A DNA stretch of 64,000 bases from Romanomermis culicivorax (Eukaryota > Nematoda > Enoplea > Mermithida > Mermithidae). This document shows, in pieces, positions 10,297-21,458 of this stretch. The stretch is taken from the NCBI GenBank assembly GCA_963922205.1, contig CAWUHX010000026.1, positions 1,736,001 through 1,800,000 on the forward strand, read 5' to 3'. The translations under genes were made by a program, and so were the position numbers. The notes beneath the pieces were generated by a model that saw nothing but the letters and a program-made list of their open reading frames with translations, ran no database searches and was not told where the DNA came from. Position 1 is the first letter of the stretch. The number at the start of each line of letters is the position of its first letter.

Positions 10297-10833
10297 ATGC
10301 ATACCGTATTTATTCCTGAAACCGTTGATTACTGGATCAAAATTTATCAACATAGTATTCAAGATAATCAATTTCAATTAGGTGGTAGTTTAGAAGGTTT
10401 TCGAGCAGCATACCCGTATTATTATAGACATCAAGGAGCTGGAGTTGGTAATTTTTTTAAGAGTTTGTGGCGTCTAGCTATGCCTTTGTTAAAATCTGCA
10501 GGAAAGCATGCACTTGCTGCAGGTTCCAAAATTGCAGGTGATGTTGTAGAAGGTCGTTCTTTTAAAGAAAGTGTTGCCGAGCATGGACGAAACGCAGCTG
10601 GTAGCTTATTACACGAAACGGGCGAGCGCATTCATAAAGGAAAAGGTTTAGGGAAGCGTAAACATATAAATTCTACGATACATATAAAAAGCAATAAAAA
10701 GTTAAATGATGGTCAGCGTCAACAACATCAACATCAAAAACAACATAAACGTAAACACCTGAAACAACGTTCCTCATTCTTAAAAAAGACTCCACGTAGA
10801 GTAGTCGGTTTCAAGGATATCTATTCAAAATGA
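10297..10833 (+). CDS. Basic pVI-like internal virion protein, copy 1
   Basis: A 178-residue protein with a glycine-rich entry (GAGVGNFFKSLWR), an amphipathic helix-like stretch (LAMPLLKSAGKHALAAGSK, about residues 62-80) and a strongly basic, Q/H/K-rich C-terminal third. Position directly before the major capsid gene and the amphipathic segment recall adenoviral protein VI, a membrane-acting internal protein; the link is by layout, not by demonstrated homology. The stop codon overlaps the major capsid start (ATGA). One Q/R difference from copy 2. Confidence 0.7.
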   Translation: MHTVFIPETVDYWIKIYQHSIQDNQFQLGGSLEGFRAAYPYYYRHQGAGVGNFFKSLWRLAMPLLKSAGKHALAAGSKIAGDVVEGRSFKESVAEHGRNAAGSLLHETGERIHKGKGLGKRKHINSTIHIKSNKKLNDGQRQQHQHQKQHKRKHLKQRSSFLKKTPRRVVGFKDIYSK

Positions 10834-12227
10834 GTAAATTTATTGATGCTGCGTCGTCTCCTAGTAGTAAAACGGAGTTAGATTTATTTACCGTACCTCC
10901 AACGCAAGTTGCTATTCGTAGAAGTTTTTGGTCTGAAATTCAGTTACAAAATCCTTGTACTAATGAAGGACCTTACGAGTTTGTTATTTCACCTGATTCA
11001 TATATGTTGGACTTATCAAAAAATTTTATATATTTTACTATTCGAATTACGAAAGCTAATGGCGCTGCTTGCACTTTAACAGCAGACGCCAACAATAACC
11101 TTACTGGAAATGTTGTAGCACCAATTAATTTGATCGGGAAAACATTTTTTAAACAGATCAAGATGTACTTAAATGGAAAATTAATATCTGACAGGTAAGT
11201 TTTATAATTAAATGTATGTTTACCTTTTTTAATTTTAACATTTTAACATTTCAGTGGGGATAGATACGCTTACAGATCTTATTTGGAAACGGAATTGAAC
11301 TATGGTCGTGATGCTAAGTCGACACATGTTGCAGCTGCTGGTTATGCTTTTGAAAATGGCGATGTTCTCGATATAAAGAAAAACAAGGGTGCTTTGGAAA
11401 GAGTTCAGATGTTCAAAAATAGTGCAGTTGTTGAATTAATGGCTCCTATACACGCCAATCTATTTATGCAAGAACGTTTTCTATTGAATCAATGTACTTT
11501 GAAAATTGATTTATACAGACATAGAGATGATTTTTGCTTGCAAAAATTTATATCTACTGACAACGAAGCTTATAAAATCGAAGTTAAAAGCATGTCTCTA
11601 TTTATTAAAAAAGTTGAAGTTGCGGATAATATCAATCTAGCTATTGAATCCATGTTACAAAATACAGCTGCAAAATACCCTATTCGTCGATGTCATGTTA
11701 CAAGTCTATACATAACAACTAGTCGTCGCTCAGCTCCTCTGAACTCATTGTTCACAGGTCCTTTACCTCGTCGTCTCGTTGTGGCGCTCGTTGATGGTTC
11801 GGCTGCTAGGGGTGATTATAATCAAAGCCCCTTCAATTTTAAGCATTTCGGATTAAACGAGATTAAAATAACAAGTGGTACTACAACCTTACCTACAACA
11901 CCATATATGCTAAATTTTAAAGAAAACAAATATTTGCGCACTTTTGTACAATTATTTGAGGGTGTAGGAATCGGTACAGATAACAAGGGTAATGAAATTA
12001 CTCGAAATTCTTTTACAACGCATAACACGGTTTTTGTTTTTGATTTGACTCCTTGCGGTATGGATGGTAATTTTTGGGAACTCGTACGTGAAGGAACCAC
12101 TAGTTTACAGATGAATTTTGGAGAGGATATACCAGATGGCGGTATTGAAGCACTTATATACGCAGAATTTGACTCTCTCGTAATGATTGATAAAAATGGT
12201 GAAACCTTTACAGATTATAGTATTTAA
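10830..12227 (+). CDS. MCP: Major capsid protein, double jelly roll, copy 1
   Basis: Exons 10830..11194 and 11255..12227 join across a 60-nt GT-AG intron to encode 445 residues. The splice restores the SGDRYAYRSYLETELNY segment, a hallmark of Polinton major capsid proteins. Other family features are the FVIPP-less SFWSEIQLQNP entry and the LYRHRDDFCLQ segment. Trimers of this protein would form the capsid facets. Two substitutions distinguish it from copy 2 (N/D and G/R). Confidence 0.92.
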
Positions 12228-12748
12228 ATACGTTATATTTATATGTACATTTCATCTCATTTTTTTATAATAAAAAATCACTTATAGTTGTTGTTGTTTA
12301 TACACTCCTTCTCTTTAGATATTGTTTAGAAATATTCTTTTAATTTATTCCTAATTATAAATGAACTTCCTTTTATTACTCCTCCTTTCCTTTATTTTCT
12401 CCTTTAATTCTACAGTGCTACGTAATTATCTTGTACGTTCTTTTTACCCTAAGACCTGTTTGTGCATATTCTCTACATATCGTTTACTCGTACATCTCTA
12501 AATATCTGACTACAGTAAACCCTTTTTTATATTCCCGAAGTTGACACATACACACACACACACTCATAGTAGAACTCTAAAGAAATTATCTTTACTATTA
12601 AACGCAATAAATAAAAAATTTTATTAATTTTAATTCAATTTAATTTATTTGAAACAAAATATATACAAAATTTAAAACAAAATAGAATAAATTATACATA
12701 TATACAAAATTTAAAAACAAAATAAAATATACATATATGCACTCGCCT

Positions 12749-12785
<37 letters not shown>

Positions 12786-12924
12786 CGCATCCCCCACACT
12801 AAAAGTTTCACGCGTATCCTTTAAAATTTTTACAAATTTTAATAACTATTTTAGTTAAACAAAAATTTTTACTCTAATATATCAATTAACTGCTAAGTAA
12901 TAGGTACAAGATCTATCAATAGCC
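12228..12924. other. Right-hand noncoding part of Polinton copy 1
   Basis: About 700 bases without a gene. It contains pyrimidine-rich and AT-rich sequence, a short (CA)n run near 12552, a pair of ATACAAAATTTAAAA-type repeats at about 12660-12720, and an uninterrupted (GCC)11 run at 12751-12783 in otherwise AT-rich DNA. It may include part of the right terminal repeat, but the left end needed to test this is missing. Confidence 0.6.
12751..12783. repeat. (GCC)11 trinucleotide repeat
   Basis: Eleven perfect GCC units flanked by ACTCGCCTTC and GTCGCA. The same site in copy 2 has five units. Confidence 0.95.
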
Positions 12925-12949
12925 AGTACTCTGCGTTGATACCACTGCT
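12925..12949. other. Library adapter remnant at contig end
   Basis: Twenty-five bases starting AGTACTCTGCGTTGATACCA match the reverse complement of the widely used SMART/low-input amplification adapter (AAGCAGTGGTATCAACGC and onward). Copy 2 diverges from copy 1 exactly where this begins. It is technical, not biological. Confidence 0.95.
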
Positions 12950-13049
12950 NNNNNNNNNNNNNNNNNNNNNNNNNNNNNNNNNNNNNNNNNNNNNNNNNNN
13001 NNNNNNNNNNNNNNNNNNNNNNNNNNNNNNNNNNNNNNNNNNNNNNNNN
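12950..13049. other. Assembly gap of 100 N
   Basis: Exactly 100 Ns between two contigs, the usual placeholder for a gap of unknown size. The adjacency of the two Polinton copies rests on scaffolding, not on sequence. Confidence 1.
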
Positions 13050-13070
13050 ACATTCTACTTTATTGTAAAA

Positions 13071-16000
13071 TTATTTAGTCCAACCATAAGGAAATGTACA
13101 AAAATTACGTTTCAAAATACGTTTATCATATACTATACGAAATTTTTTCAAAGTTTTACGAGTAACAACTTTACGATCTTGCTGACGCTCTATATGGAGA
13201 CTATGTACATCTACTTCTTCTTTTCCATTGTTTTTTACAAAAGCAAAAACCATTCGACGAAGCGAATAAAAATTAACTTTTTTCATAGTATCTGATGACA
13301 AAGTGATACCGCGGACTTTGATTACGTGACGGTATTGGTCTGTAGAGGGACTGTACAACCTGTAGGCGTAATTTTTAGGACCTCCACTAACAAATTCGGT
13401 AATGTAAGATCCAGAACCATATTCACGTAACTCGTCAGTCATTTCACCAAGACACCAACCAGTGGGTACTTGATATTGTTGTTTGTCAACTGTTGACAGG
13501 TAAATAATACTATCCGTGTCAAAATACAATACTCGACTTTTTAATCGCTCAATGTAAGAATATAACTTTAATCGAGCTTGAGCCGTCGTATAAGCTGCAA
13601 TAACAGCGTTAGTATTTCCCATGACTTCGGCAAAATCATCATGTTGACAATATGTTGTTGACACCAATTGTTCATTGATTAGTCTAACATTCTTAATAAT
13701 GTTGGCGACATTCATCACAAGTTCAAAATATTCTTTGGGTGCATTGTGGATAACAGTCTTATCCATATTGTTTCGTTGACCAAACTAAAAAAACATAAAA
13801 TTAATTAAATGAATTACAAAAAACTATGTATAGTTACTTTTCCCCAGAAAGAATTTAGCATTAATTTAGCCAAAGCCCTCTTTCCAGGATTTTTTAAAAT
13901 TTTTGAAGAATCCAATGAAATATTCTCACGATTGTAGACCTCCATCTCGTATTCACGTTTTTGCTCATCTGTTTGAGCTTTAGCAGGATAGCCTTCACTC
14001 TCCTATAAAAATTACAATCAAATTCTGTCACATTTACATAATATAAAATTTACTAGTTTCATTTTCATAAAGGTATTGACGTATTGAGTAAATAAACCAC
14101 CAGTGGGGTTTTTGGTTGGATGATATTGCTCAATATTATCATAATGCCAAACCTCGAAAATCTTGAGGATCTGAAACAAAAATAATATACATAGAAAAAG
14201 AACCATTACCGTAACAATATACCTTATATCCCTTCTCTAAGGCTTTATATAATTCTATCGTAACCCATGTACCGTCTAATGCTCTGTCTTGGTCGTTATG
14301 CACGCATGCGGTCTTTTGTGAATCATGCGTGCAAGTTTTGCATAAAGGAAACAATAATTTACCACCATGTCGATACGGTAAAACAGGATGTAAGAGTTTG
14401 GGAGGTGGTAAAACCTTACACTTGATTAACCCCTCATAAGGTTGTGACGTTGAACTGACCTCTTCAAAATCTTCAGTAAAGATTTTTGGATGACCTGTAG
14501 GGTATTTCCCGTATTTGTTGACAAACGGGTATAAACTGCATACATCTACATAATTGATCTTTTCTGCAGGTGTACCATCTTCATTGTACTTAATTTTATG
14601 ATACAGTTTTACAGCATTAGTGCGACCGCCAAAGAAAGCTAAAACAAGAAAACTTTTGACAAAATAAAAAAGAACAATTCAAGATTTTACCTTCTCGAGG
14701 ATTTATAGGTTCTGGTATTTTGACTGTATCAAAAAATGTTTTCATTTCGGGATCTGAGTGAAGTTGTTGTAAAAGCTCGCACTCCCACATTTCGACTACG
14801 CTATAACCGAGTGCTTGAAGTTCCATAACCCGGTTAAAAGTGCGCTCATATGCATCGACTGCTTTTGTATTATTATCGGCTGTTAATTGATATCTATTTT
14901 TCATACATTTAGGGCAACCATGCCAATAACAACCGTGAAATTCATAAATTGTCGTGTCTTAATGAGCAAACATATAGATATTAAAATTTCAAAAATTTGA
15001 ACAAAACTACCTGATAAACCATCAACTCTGAATCTTCCAATTTGAACTTCGCCACCATTAAGTTTATGTCGAATATACAATTTTTCATTTTTATGGACTA
15101 ACCACTTCAACCATTTTAAGGCTATAACAGATTGTCTTTCTTCTTTACCATAACCTTTGTATGGTATTACACCAATAGTATCTGGCTTCAAAAATAAACG
15201 TCGGAAAACTAAGTTGCAAGCACTAGCAATGGTTATTGAATTTTCAAAAGGATCGACATTTGTTTCTTCCATAAAAATATCGCGAAATTTCATACAACAT
15301 TGTCGTAAAACTTGCACATCGCTACGACAGTAGTCAATTAACTCATTATCAAAATTAAATTGACAACCCTAAACAATGATGCATTTAAATGCAAAACTTT
15401 ATACTTTTGCAAACTTACTGTTTCAAGCTTTCGATTATACCACTCCAGAAACGTGGCACGAGCCGCAGGTTTCATAGCATTGTAACCGTACATATTGGGT
15501 GATGGATATGAGCCAATATATCCGTAATTTTCTTTTCTATTAAAGAAATGAGGGAAATATCCTTTACATATTTCACTTATTCCAAATGTTTTCGGTAAAG
15601 CCGCCAAAGGCATCGGAAGAAAGTTCAGAGAATCAATAATTTTTATCGACCCTACTTTGATACACATCAACTCTAAACCTAAAAATAAATAAATAGATGA
15701 AAATGAAAAACTATAAACAATTTACTAATTCACCCTTATTAATGATATGTAGTTTATGATGTCCATTACGATACAAAAACTGCATTATAAATTGTCCATC
15801 GAATCCTCGAGAATTATGCGCTATTGCAGTAATGTTTTTCATACCTTTTGCAAAAAGGTATTCGCAGAAATCATTTAGACATGTAGATCCTTTGAAAATA
15901 CGTTCGCGTTGACCGCATGTATTGCAGCAAAAATCTCCCTCGTTTTGACGACACTGATCGCATACAGTATGGACAACACATAAATTTGGTTCATGTTCGA

Positions 16001-17875
16001 ACACATCCCCTAACTCGCTTTGTCGTAGAATTTTTTCCTGTGTAGTCTCAAAATCATAAAAAACAAATTTTTGATTAACAGGACATTTATCGGTAATTCC
16101 TGTTTCATTATCATCTAGACACTCATCCTCATCAACATTTGTTTCAAATATATCTTCTTCCTCTTCAATTTGTTCGTTACCAACAGGTTGCATAAAACAT
16201 AAATGATCTAAAATAAAAATTTTCATATAAAATAAAATAAAATAAATAATTACACCATATCTAATACCTTTTTTAGGTACGCTTTTCTTGCATGTTTTGC
16301 ATTCAAAATAACCGCAATTATGAGGATTAGAATGTGCTCGTCGAACCAGTGTATCACATTGTTCGCACACTTTGAAACGATCGCAAATAGATACCCCTGT
16401 TTTTTGACGTTTCGATTGACGTCTTTGAGTAAAAACAAGCTTGTGTCGAGCAAAACACTTATCGTTTTTGAAATATCGCAGACAATCTTTGCATTTTCGA
16501 GCATTAAATTGATTACAGGGAGGTGTATTGTAACACAGAGGACAAACGTTTCTGCATCTGTGTTCCATTTTGTTGTTGTAGGCCAGATCGCAATGAGGAC
16601 AAAAATAGCCGCGGTCAAAAAATCCAGGCATCTTTGTAATGACGGAGTAATGATTATTATGGTGGTAAATATTCAAAACATGCGTTGCTTCAGGTCCTTA
16701 AAACTCTAAATACGTACACAATAACAGACAAATAAAAAACTCTAACCTCTAAATATTAAATCTTTAAAGCGTTCTTTGCTAAAAACTTTGATTTGATAAT
16801 CGGGTAATAAAACAGTTTGCAATTGTTCCCACTGATGAAAACCGCAAGCTCCTTGATGATTAGCTAAGCCTGCTAAGGTCATCAGTTCTTTAGCAACCTT
16901 TGTTTGCAGCAGATGTGACTTGTCAGATTTTCGAATACTTTCCCATTTGTGCTCAGCATTCTTATCTTTTTTATGAATGTAAGCTCTAGCAACAACTAGA
17001 GCTCTAGCAAAACATAAATCATCCGTGTTGCTGATTTGAATAATACAGCGTTTATCTTTTAGAAAATCATTATGTTTTAAATATTGATGAGCATTGTGAA
17101 TACCTTAAATAAATAAATAAATAAATAAAAATCTTACATAAGTAATTTTAATCAGCTTACCGCTACCCTCAGGTGGTGTTACAACAATGGTACGAATTGT
17201 AGACTGACGACTATCAATTTGTATTTGCTCATTTGATTGAAGAACAGCGTTAAGAGTGTTTACAATCAAGTCTCCAGTTAAAGCATGTTTCGGTCTAAAA
17301 GGTATCAAAACACGACCTTTTGTCAAATCTGGATGGTCAAAGGAAAACCCTATAAACGCATTATCAGCGACATTCTCAGAAATTCGCTCTACTATACGTT
17401 GAAACGTTGGCACTATTTGAGCATTTAAATCGTCCATATGTTCGGTATTACGAAAGTTCACAGAGTACTCGCGACCTTCGGTATTAAAACGCCTAATATT
17501 TACGGTACTGGGTTGACCTAGTTCGAAAAAATCATCCGCAACAAAAGATGCATTCGTTACACCTCCACTACCCTCAATACCACCACCACCACCAATTTGA
17601 GCTGTTTCGTAAATTTCTTCCTCATCAGAACTGTGAGGCGTATAACTTTTGTATTGATCATCTTCATCATCATAATCTAAAACAGTTCCTTCTTCTTCTT
17701 CTTCTTCCAAAATATTATTATTATCGAGTGTTTCTTCTTCTTCTTTCTCGGAGGTAATATTCTCTGAAGACTCATTCACTATTGTTTCATCGTCTTCATC
17801 AGAAGTAATATCTTCTAAAATTTCCATAGGCATGTCGTCTTCGTCCGAAGTAATATCCTCATAAATAGGTTTCAT
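13071..17875 (-). CDS. POLB: Protein-primed DNA polymerase B, complete, 11 exons
   Basis: Replicative polymerase of the element, 1423 residues. Exons: 17875..17161, 17103..16747, 16696..16268, 16207..15734, 15678..15419, 15368..15011, 14957..14691, 14638..14223, 14170..14054, 14002..13838, 13784..13071. All ten introns are 50-60 nt, GT-AG, and every join keeps frame. Visible motifs: exonuclease I FVFYDFETTQ (D about 552), exonuclease II HNSRGFDGQF (about 635), exonuclease III YCRSD (about 760), EFHGCYWHGCPKC, motif A DVCSLYP (about 980), motif B KLMLNSFWGK (about 1180), motif C YFDTDS (about 1275) and GSYITEFVSGGPKNYAYR. The acidic N-terminus and cysteine-rich exon 3 precede the exonuclease. 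No catalytic residue is missing. Intron 3 (16208-16267) is 60 nt and stop-free, so its retention would also keep frame. Confidence 0.96.
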
Positions 17876-18681
17876 TATAAAAATTATCTAATCTAGAAAA
17901 TATAAAATTATAAACTAGAAAAATAGAAAACAACCTATTCATCAAAAACTTATACAGTAATAATAGAAAATTTTTATAAATTAGCAAAAAACTATTAATT
18001 TTATGGTAGAGATTTAATTATTATTTATGGGGTTAATGTGGTACTTTTCTTTTTTATGATGGGAAAGCTTTAAAGACCTCTATAACTCATGAACACGTGC
18101 CCATATCATTTCTTTAGCTTATTTTATTAGCATATAACCAGTTAAAACCAGTTGAAAACCTGTTTTACTGTACAACCCTAGTATTTTTGTTTTGATTCTT
18201 GAAGCTATAAAATAACTGTAATAGCTGCTTATAACCCTGTTGCACCATCTTTTCTTTTTATGTGGAAAAGCTTTAAAGACCCTTATAACTCATGCGCACG
18301 TGGCTATATTGCTTCTATAGCTCTGACCTTGATAATTACTATAACACATAAAACACATATATTTTTCTAGCTTTGATCTCAAAGGTTACCATACAACATA
18401 AACACATTTTATTTTATTTTTGTAGATCATAGCTCCTCCTCTCATATACTCCTCAGAATAGTAGAATACTGTAGGATATATGTCTTGAATATTTATTATG
18501 CCTATAACTCCTCCTCTTACAGCTATAAGCTATATATCTTGGTTATTTTATTATAACTATAACCTCCTTTTACTCAAAAATTTTGAACACTTTATACATT
18601 TATCTGTTTTGTTGCTACAAAAACTACTCGCTTCTTCTTCTTCTCTCTCTCTCTTTAATATTTCTTCAAGAATTTTCAAAA
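17876..18681. promoter_or_regulatory. Divergent intergenic region between POLB and the PC4-like gene, copy 2
   Basis: The 806-base region matches copy 1 with few changes and holds the same direct repeat pair (about 18048-18120 and 18249-18322). CTCCTCCTC boxes near 18431-18442 and 18507-18517 lie upstream of the plus-strand start, and a pyrimidine tract (TCTTCTTCTTCTCTCTCTCT, about 18633-18653) ends just before it, which could mark the transcription start. An upstream in-frame ATG at 18583 would lengthen the PC4-like protein by a hydrophobic stretch; I judge it 5' leader. Confidence 0.5.
18048..18322. repeat. Imperfect direct repeat pair, copy 2
   Basis: Counterpart of the copy 1 pair: two units of about 73 bp containing AAAGCTTTAAAGACC and ATAACTCATG cores. 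One substitution (CATGTG to CACGTG) makes the second unit more like the first. Confidence 0.7.
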
Positions 18682-19892
18682 ATGGAACACCAGTTTATGT
18701 TAGACGAAAACATGGCATTATTTGTAGTGGTTGAAGGTAGATACGTGTCAATCTATTTTCGTAACGTCGACCCTAAAACAAAAGAGGCGTACGGTCGCGG
18801 ATTCAAGCTCATTTTACCACAATACGGTATACTAGGTCGCAATGTCAATATTATTGAAAAGACATTTTCACATGGAGGTCGATGTGGCATCAACCTTGGT
18901 TATAAAATGCTGGTCGAGAGCGACGGGGTTACAGTACGATTTAACAATTTGTTTAATGGAACGACATGGTGTTTATCTAAAGAAGTGAGTTGATATATGA
19001 ATTCTTTCTTTCTTTTAAAATATAATGTTTTATTCTTTAGCAATTTTGGCGCTGGACCAATATGATACATGAGATAGCGCCAGCTATTTCAAACGAGTAC
19101 AACGCTTTAGCAGCAAATTTACAGCTAGCGATAAAACGCAAAACAAACGAAAACGACGACGTTGCTGGAAAAGATGGTTCTACCCCGAAAATCGTTAAAG
19201 AAGAAGAAGTCGCTACAGATAAGAAAATTATTAAAGAAGAAGAAGAAGGGATTCATGCTACAAAATTCGCCGGAGAGCAAAGCAATGCTCGTGAAGATCA
19301 AAAGGAAGCTAGCGTTCAAACGTCGTTTATTAATGATCTCTTCATCAATTGTTTGAATGATCCAGACTACGATTCAGCGTCGGATACCAATTCGTTGGAC
19401 GCCGAAACCAGACGTATTTGTGAGTTACGTGTTCCGGGTTTAGATATTCCATGGTTTTTTGATGAGCAAGTAGTAAAAGGTGAAAAATTATTTATAATTA
19501 TATGTGCTGAGTTAGTTATACAAGACATCTTTAATGGGTGTATTTTTGATTGTTATTGCGCGAAAGAGATAGGAATTGTTGAGGATCATCAGTGTCCAGC
19601 TCGTAATTCCATATATAATATCGCAATTACACCAACAGTTAATCGTTTATATGAAAAGATGGGACTTATCATTGACTGTTTTGAATATGTTATAGGTGAA
19701 GTTCAAGGTTATTACAGTCTTCGCGCTTTTAAACAGATGATTGACATATTTAGATGTATACCACTTACAAGTACTGGCCGTAAAATTCTTAAGGATACTG
19801 TAGCTTGTTTTATTGATGAAGGTTATCATTATGATTTTGATGATGCTGTTGTTATCAAAACACTACGCGATTTTATTAACAGTAAATTGTAA
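18682..19892 (+). CDS. PC4-like domain plus unknown C-terminal domain, two exons, copy 2
   Basis: Exon 1 (18682..18984) and exon 2 (19041..19892) join across a 56-nt GT-AG intron in phase 0 to give 384 codons including stop region. The N-terminal part (RYVSIYFRNVDP, then YGRGFKLILPQYGIL) has the strand order and RYVSI/G-x-SL-like spacing of PC4/p15 transcription coactivator C-terminal domains, which bind single-stranded DNA; the resemblance is modest. After the splice come a lysine- and glutamate-rich linker (residues about 125-175) and a cysteine-containing globular domain of about 180 residues that I do not recognise. The gene is divergent from POLB across the repeat region, so a role in transcription or replication is plausible. 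Copy 1 is frameshifted. Confidence 0.65.
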
Positions 19893-20212
19893 AAGTTTTG
19901 CTTACATTCATTCATTCATTCATTACAGCTTGTATGTTTTAATTAGCTATATTTTGATTGCTTATGTAATTGCTTACGTATTTGCTTGTTATATATATAA
20001 TTTCATACATACATACATACATTGCGCGTATATTTTGCATACAGTAATGCTATTCTATTTTATATAATCATCTATCTTTATGTTTTACATGTGCACTGCT
20101 TTATATTGTAATTTTGATAATTATGTAACATTTTGTTTTAAATAATAATAAAAATCATTTTAAAAATTGTTCAAGTAAAAAGGTGGTTGGTTTTTGTTGT
20201 TGTCAAAAAGAG
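19893..20212. other. AT-rich intergenic stretch before the ATPase gene, copy 2
   Basis: Same as the copy 1 stretch, with ATTC and CATA tetranucleotide runs and an AATAATAAAA candidate polyadenylation signal. No gene seen. Confidence 0.5.
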
Positions 20213-20869
20213 ATGTCAAATGATGATGATGAAAAGTTTTATATATGGAAACATCCATTTAACTGTATAGTTTCTGCTCCAACAAAATCAGGAAAAACAC
20301 AATTTGTTAAAAAACTTGTAATTTTTGCTAAAGAAATGCTTCACCCTGCTCCTGTGAAAATTTATTGGTGTTATTCGGAATGGCAAGAAGCTTACGATGA
20401 ATTAGTTCAGAAATGTTCTTATGTAGAATTTATTCAAGGTTCGCCTGATTTGAATGAACTTCAGAAAAGTAAAGATACACCTAAATTATTAATTATGGAT
20501 GATATGATGCAAGAGATGAAGAATGATCAAAGTTTAACTCAACTTTTTACTAAAGGATCGCATCATTGGAATATATCAATTATACATATAGTTCAGAATG
20601 CCTTTTTTGATGGAATGCGTACGAGTAGGATAAACGCTCAATATTTAATTCTTTTAAAAAACCCAAGCGATAGATTACAAGTCCGCACACTGGCTCGACA
20701 GATTTTTCCAACTACCTCAAATTATTTCATAGAATCGTATGAGGATGCTACTAGTAAACCATACGGTTATTTATTAATAGATCTTACACAGACATGTCCT
20801 GAAAAATATCGACTTAGATCTAATATATTCCCCGACAATGATCATATGATTTTGTATACACCTAAATGA
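20213..20869 (+). CDS. ATP: Packaging ATPase (FtsK/HerA, A32-like), copy 2
   Basis: A 218-residue P-loop ATPase expected to drive DNA into preformed capsids at the expense of ATP. Walker A is APTKSGKT (residues 22-29), Walker B is LLIMDD (92-97), followed by the helix with MMQEM. The later RTLARQIFP segment contains candidate arginine-finger residues. At this length it is a minimal packaging ATPase of the type seen in Polintons and virophages, not a multi-domain FtsK. It is the first gene after the PC4-like gene and is followed 58 bases later by the membrane protein. Confidence 0.92.
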   Translation: MSNDDDEKFYIWKHPFNCIVSAPTKSGKTQFVKKLVIFAKEMLHPAPVKIYWCYSEWQEAYDELVQKCSYVEFIQGSPDLNELQKSKDTPKLLIMDDMMQEMKNDQSLTQLFTKGSHHWNISIIHIVQNAFFDGMRTSRINAQYLILLKNPSDRLQVRTLARQIFPTTSNYFIESYEDATSKPYGYLLIDLTQTCPEKYRLRSNIFPDNDHMILYTPK

Positions 20870-20927
20870 TTCATCATTTTTACAAAAAACTTTATACAGG
20901 TTAGTCGGATCCTATTATTTTAGCGAT

Positions 20928-21398
20928 ATGATATACAGTAAACACATTTTTTTAAACACTCTCGCTGTGATCCTTTTCATAGCTGTTTTTATTGTATGGG
21001 TACAATACCCTTTTCAATTTTATGAAAATGAAGAAGAACCTGTAAATGTTACAGATTTTACGATACCAAACACAAAAAATGTTACAGATTTTACGATACC
21101 AAACACAAAAAATGTTACAGATCAGAAAATATTATTATTACGGGAAAATTATAAATTACATATAATACCCTTACTACATTTTGTAGAAAAAATTTTACAT
21201 TGTCCTCAGAATGATGGTCAATTTATGCAATTACGAATGTGTTTCAAAATATATATTTTCAATCCTGTCGTATTTTCTTGTTGTAGTCGAAGCAGTAAAT
21301 TTCAAAACTTGTACATCAATGGAACTAGATTACGATATATTGATACGATAGCTTTATTACATAATCAGAAAAAAATATTATACCCTTCATCAGTCTAG
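20928..21398 (+). CDS. Small membrane-anchored protein with internal repeat, copy 2
   Basis: Encodes 156 residues with one hydrophobic N-terminal segment (LAVILFIAVFIVWV) and an extracytoplasmic-looking remainder bearing two copies of an 11-residue repeat and two NVT sites. Six cysteines in the C-terminal part, including an adjacent pair, could form disulfides. The layout would suit a virion or host-membrane surface protein, but I have no homology to support that. Confidence 0.7.
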   Translation: MIYSKHIFLNTLAVILFIAVFIVWVQYPFQFYENEEEPVNVTDFTIPNTKNVTDFTIPNTKNVTDQKILLLRENYKLHIIPLLHFVEKILHCPQNDGQFMQLRMCFKIYIFNPVVFSCCSRSSKFQNLYINGTRLRYIDTIALLHNQKKILYPSSV

Positions 21399-21458
21399 TC
21401 GAGAATTTTGAAGAGGTTGGTCGTTTTTCTATAATTCGTTTGTTTTGTGACAATTACA

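Larger units (their letters stand above)
1..12924. mobile_element. Polinton/Maverick element, copy 1 (left part off the window)
   Basis: This stretch carries the diagnostic Polinton set: family B polymerase on the minus strand, and on the plus strand packaging ATPase, DDE integrase, adenain-like protease and capsid proteins. It repeats at an offset of about 16025 bases in copy 2 with only scattered substitutions and small indels. The window opens inside polymerase exon 4, so the element's left end is not visible. On the right the sequence follows copy 2 up to about 12924 and then becomes adapter. No terminal inverted repeat or target duplication can be shown. All genes except the PC4-like one stay open, which implies recent insertion or maintenance. 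Confidence 0.95.

Noticed and set aside
12936-13295. Plus-strand frame running across the 100-N gap
   Set aside because: It is made of adapter, Ns and the reverse of polymerase exon 11.
16250-16618. 122-codon minus-strand frame inside polymerase exon 3 (also at 225-593)
   Set aside because: It is a different frame of the polymerase exon and is conserved only because the two copies are nearly identical.
18583-18681. Upstream in-frame ATG extending the PC4-like protein by 33 residues
   Set aside because: The extension is low-complexity, leucine- and serine-rich pyrimidine-tract translation; the ATG at 18682 begins a normal-looking domain.
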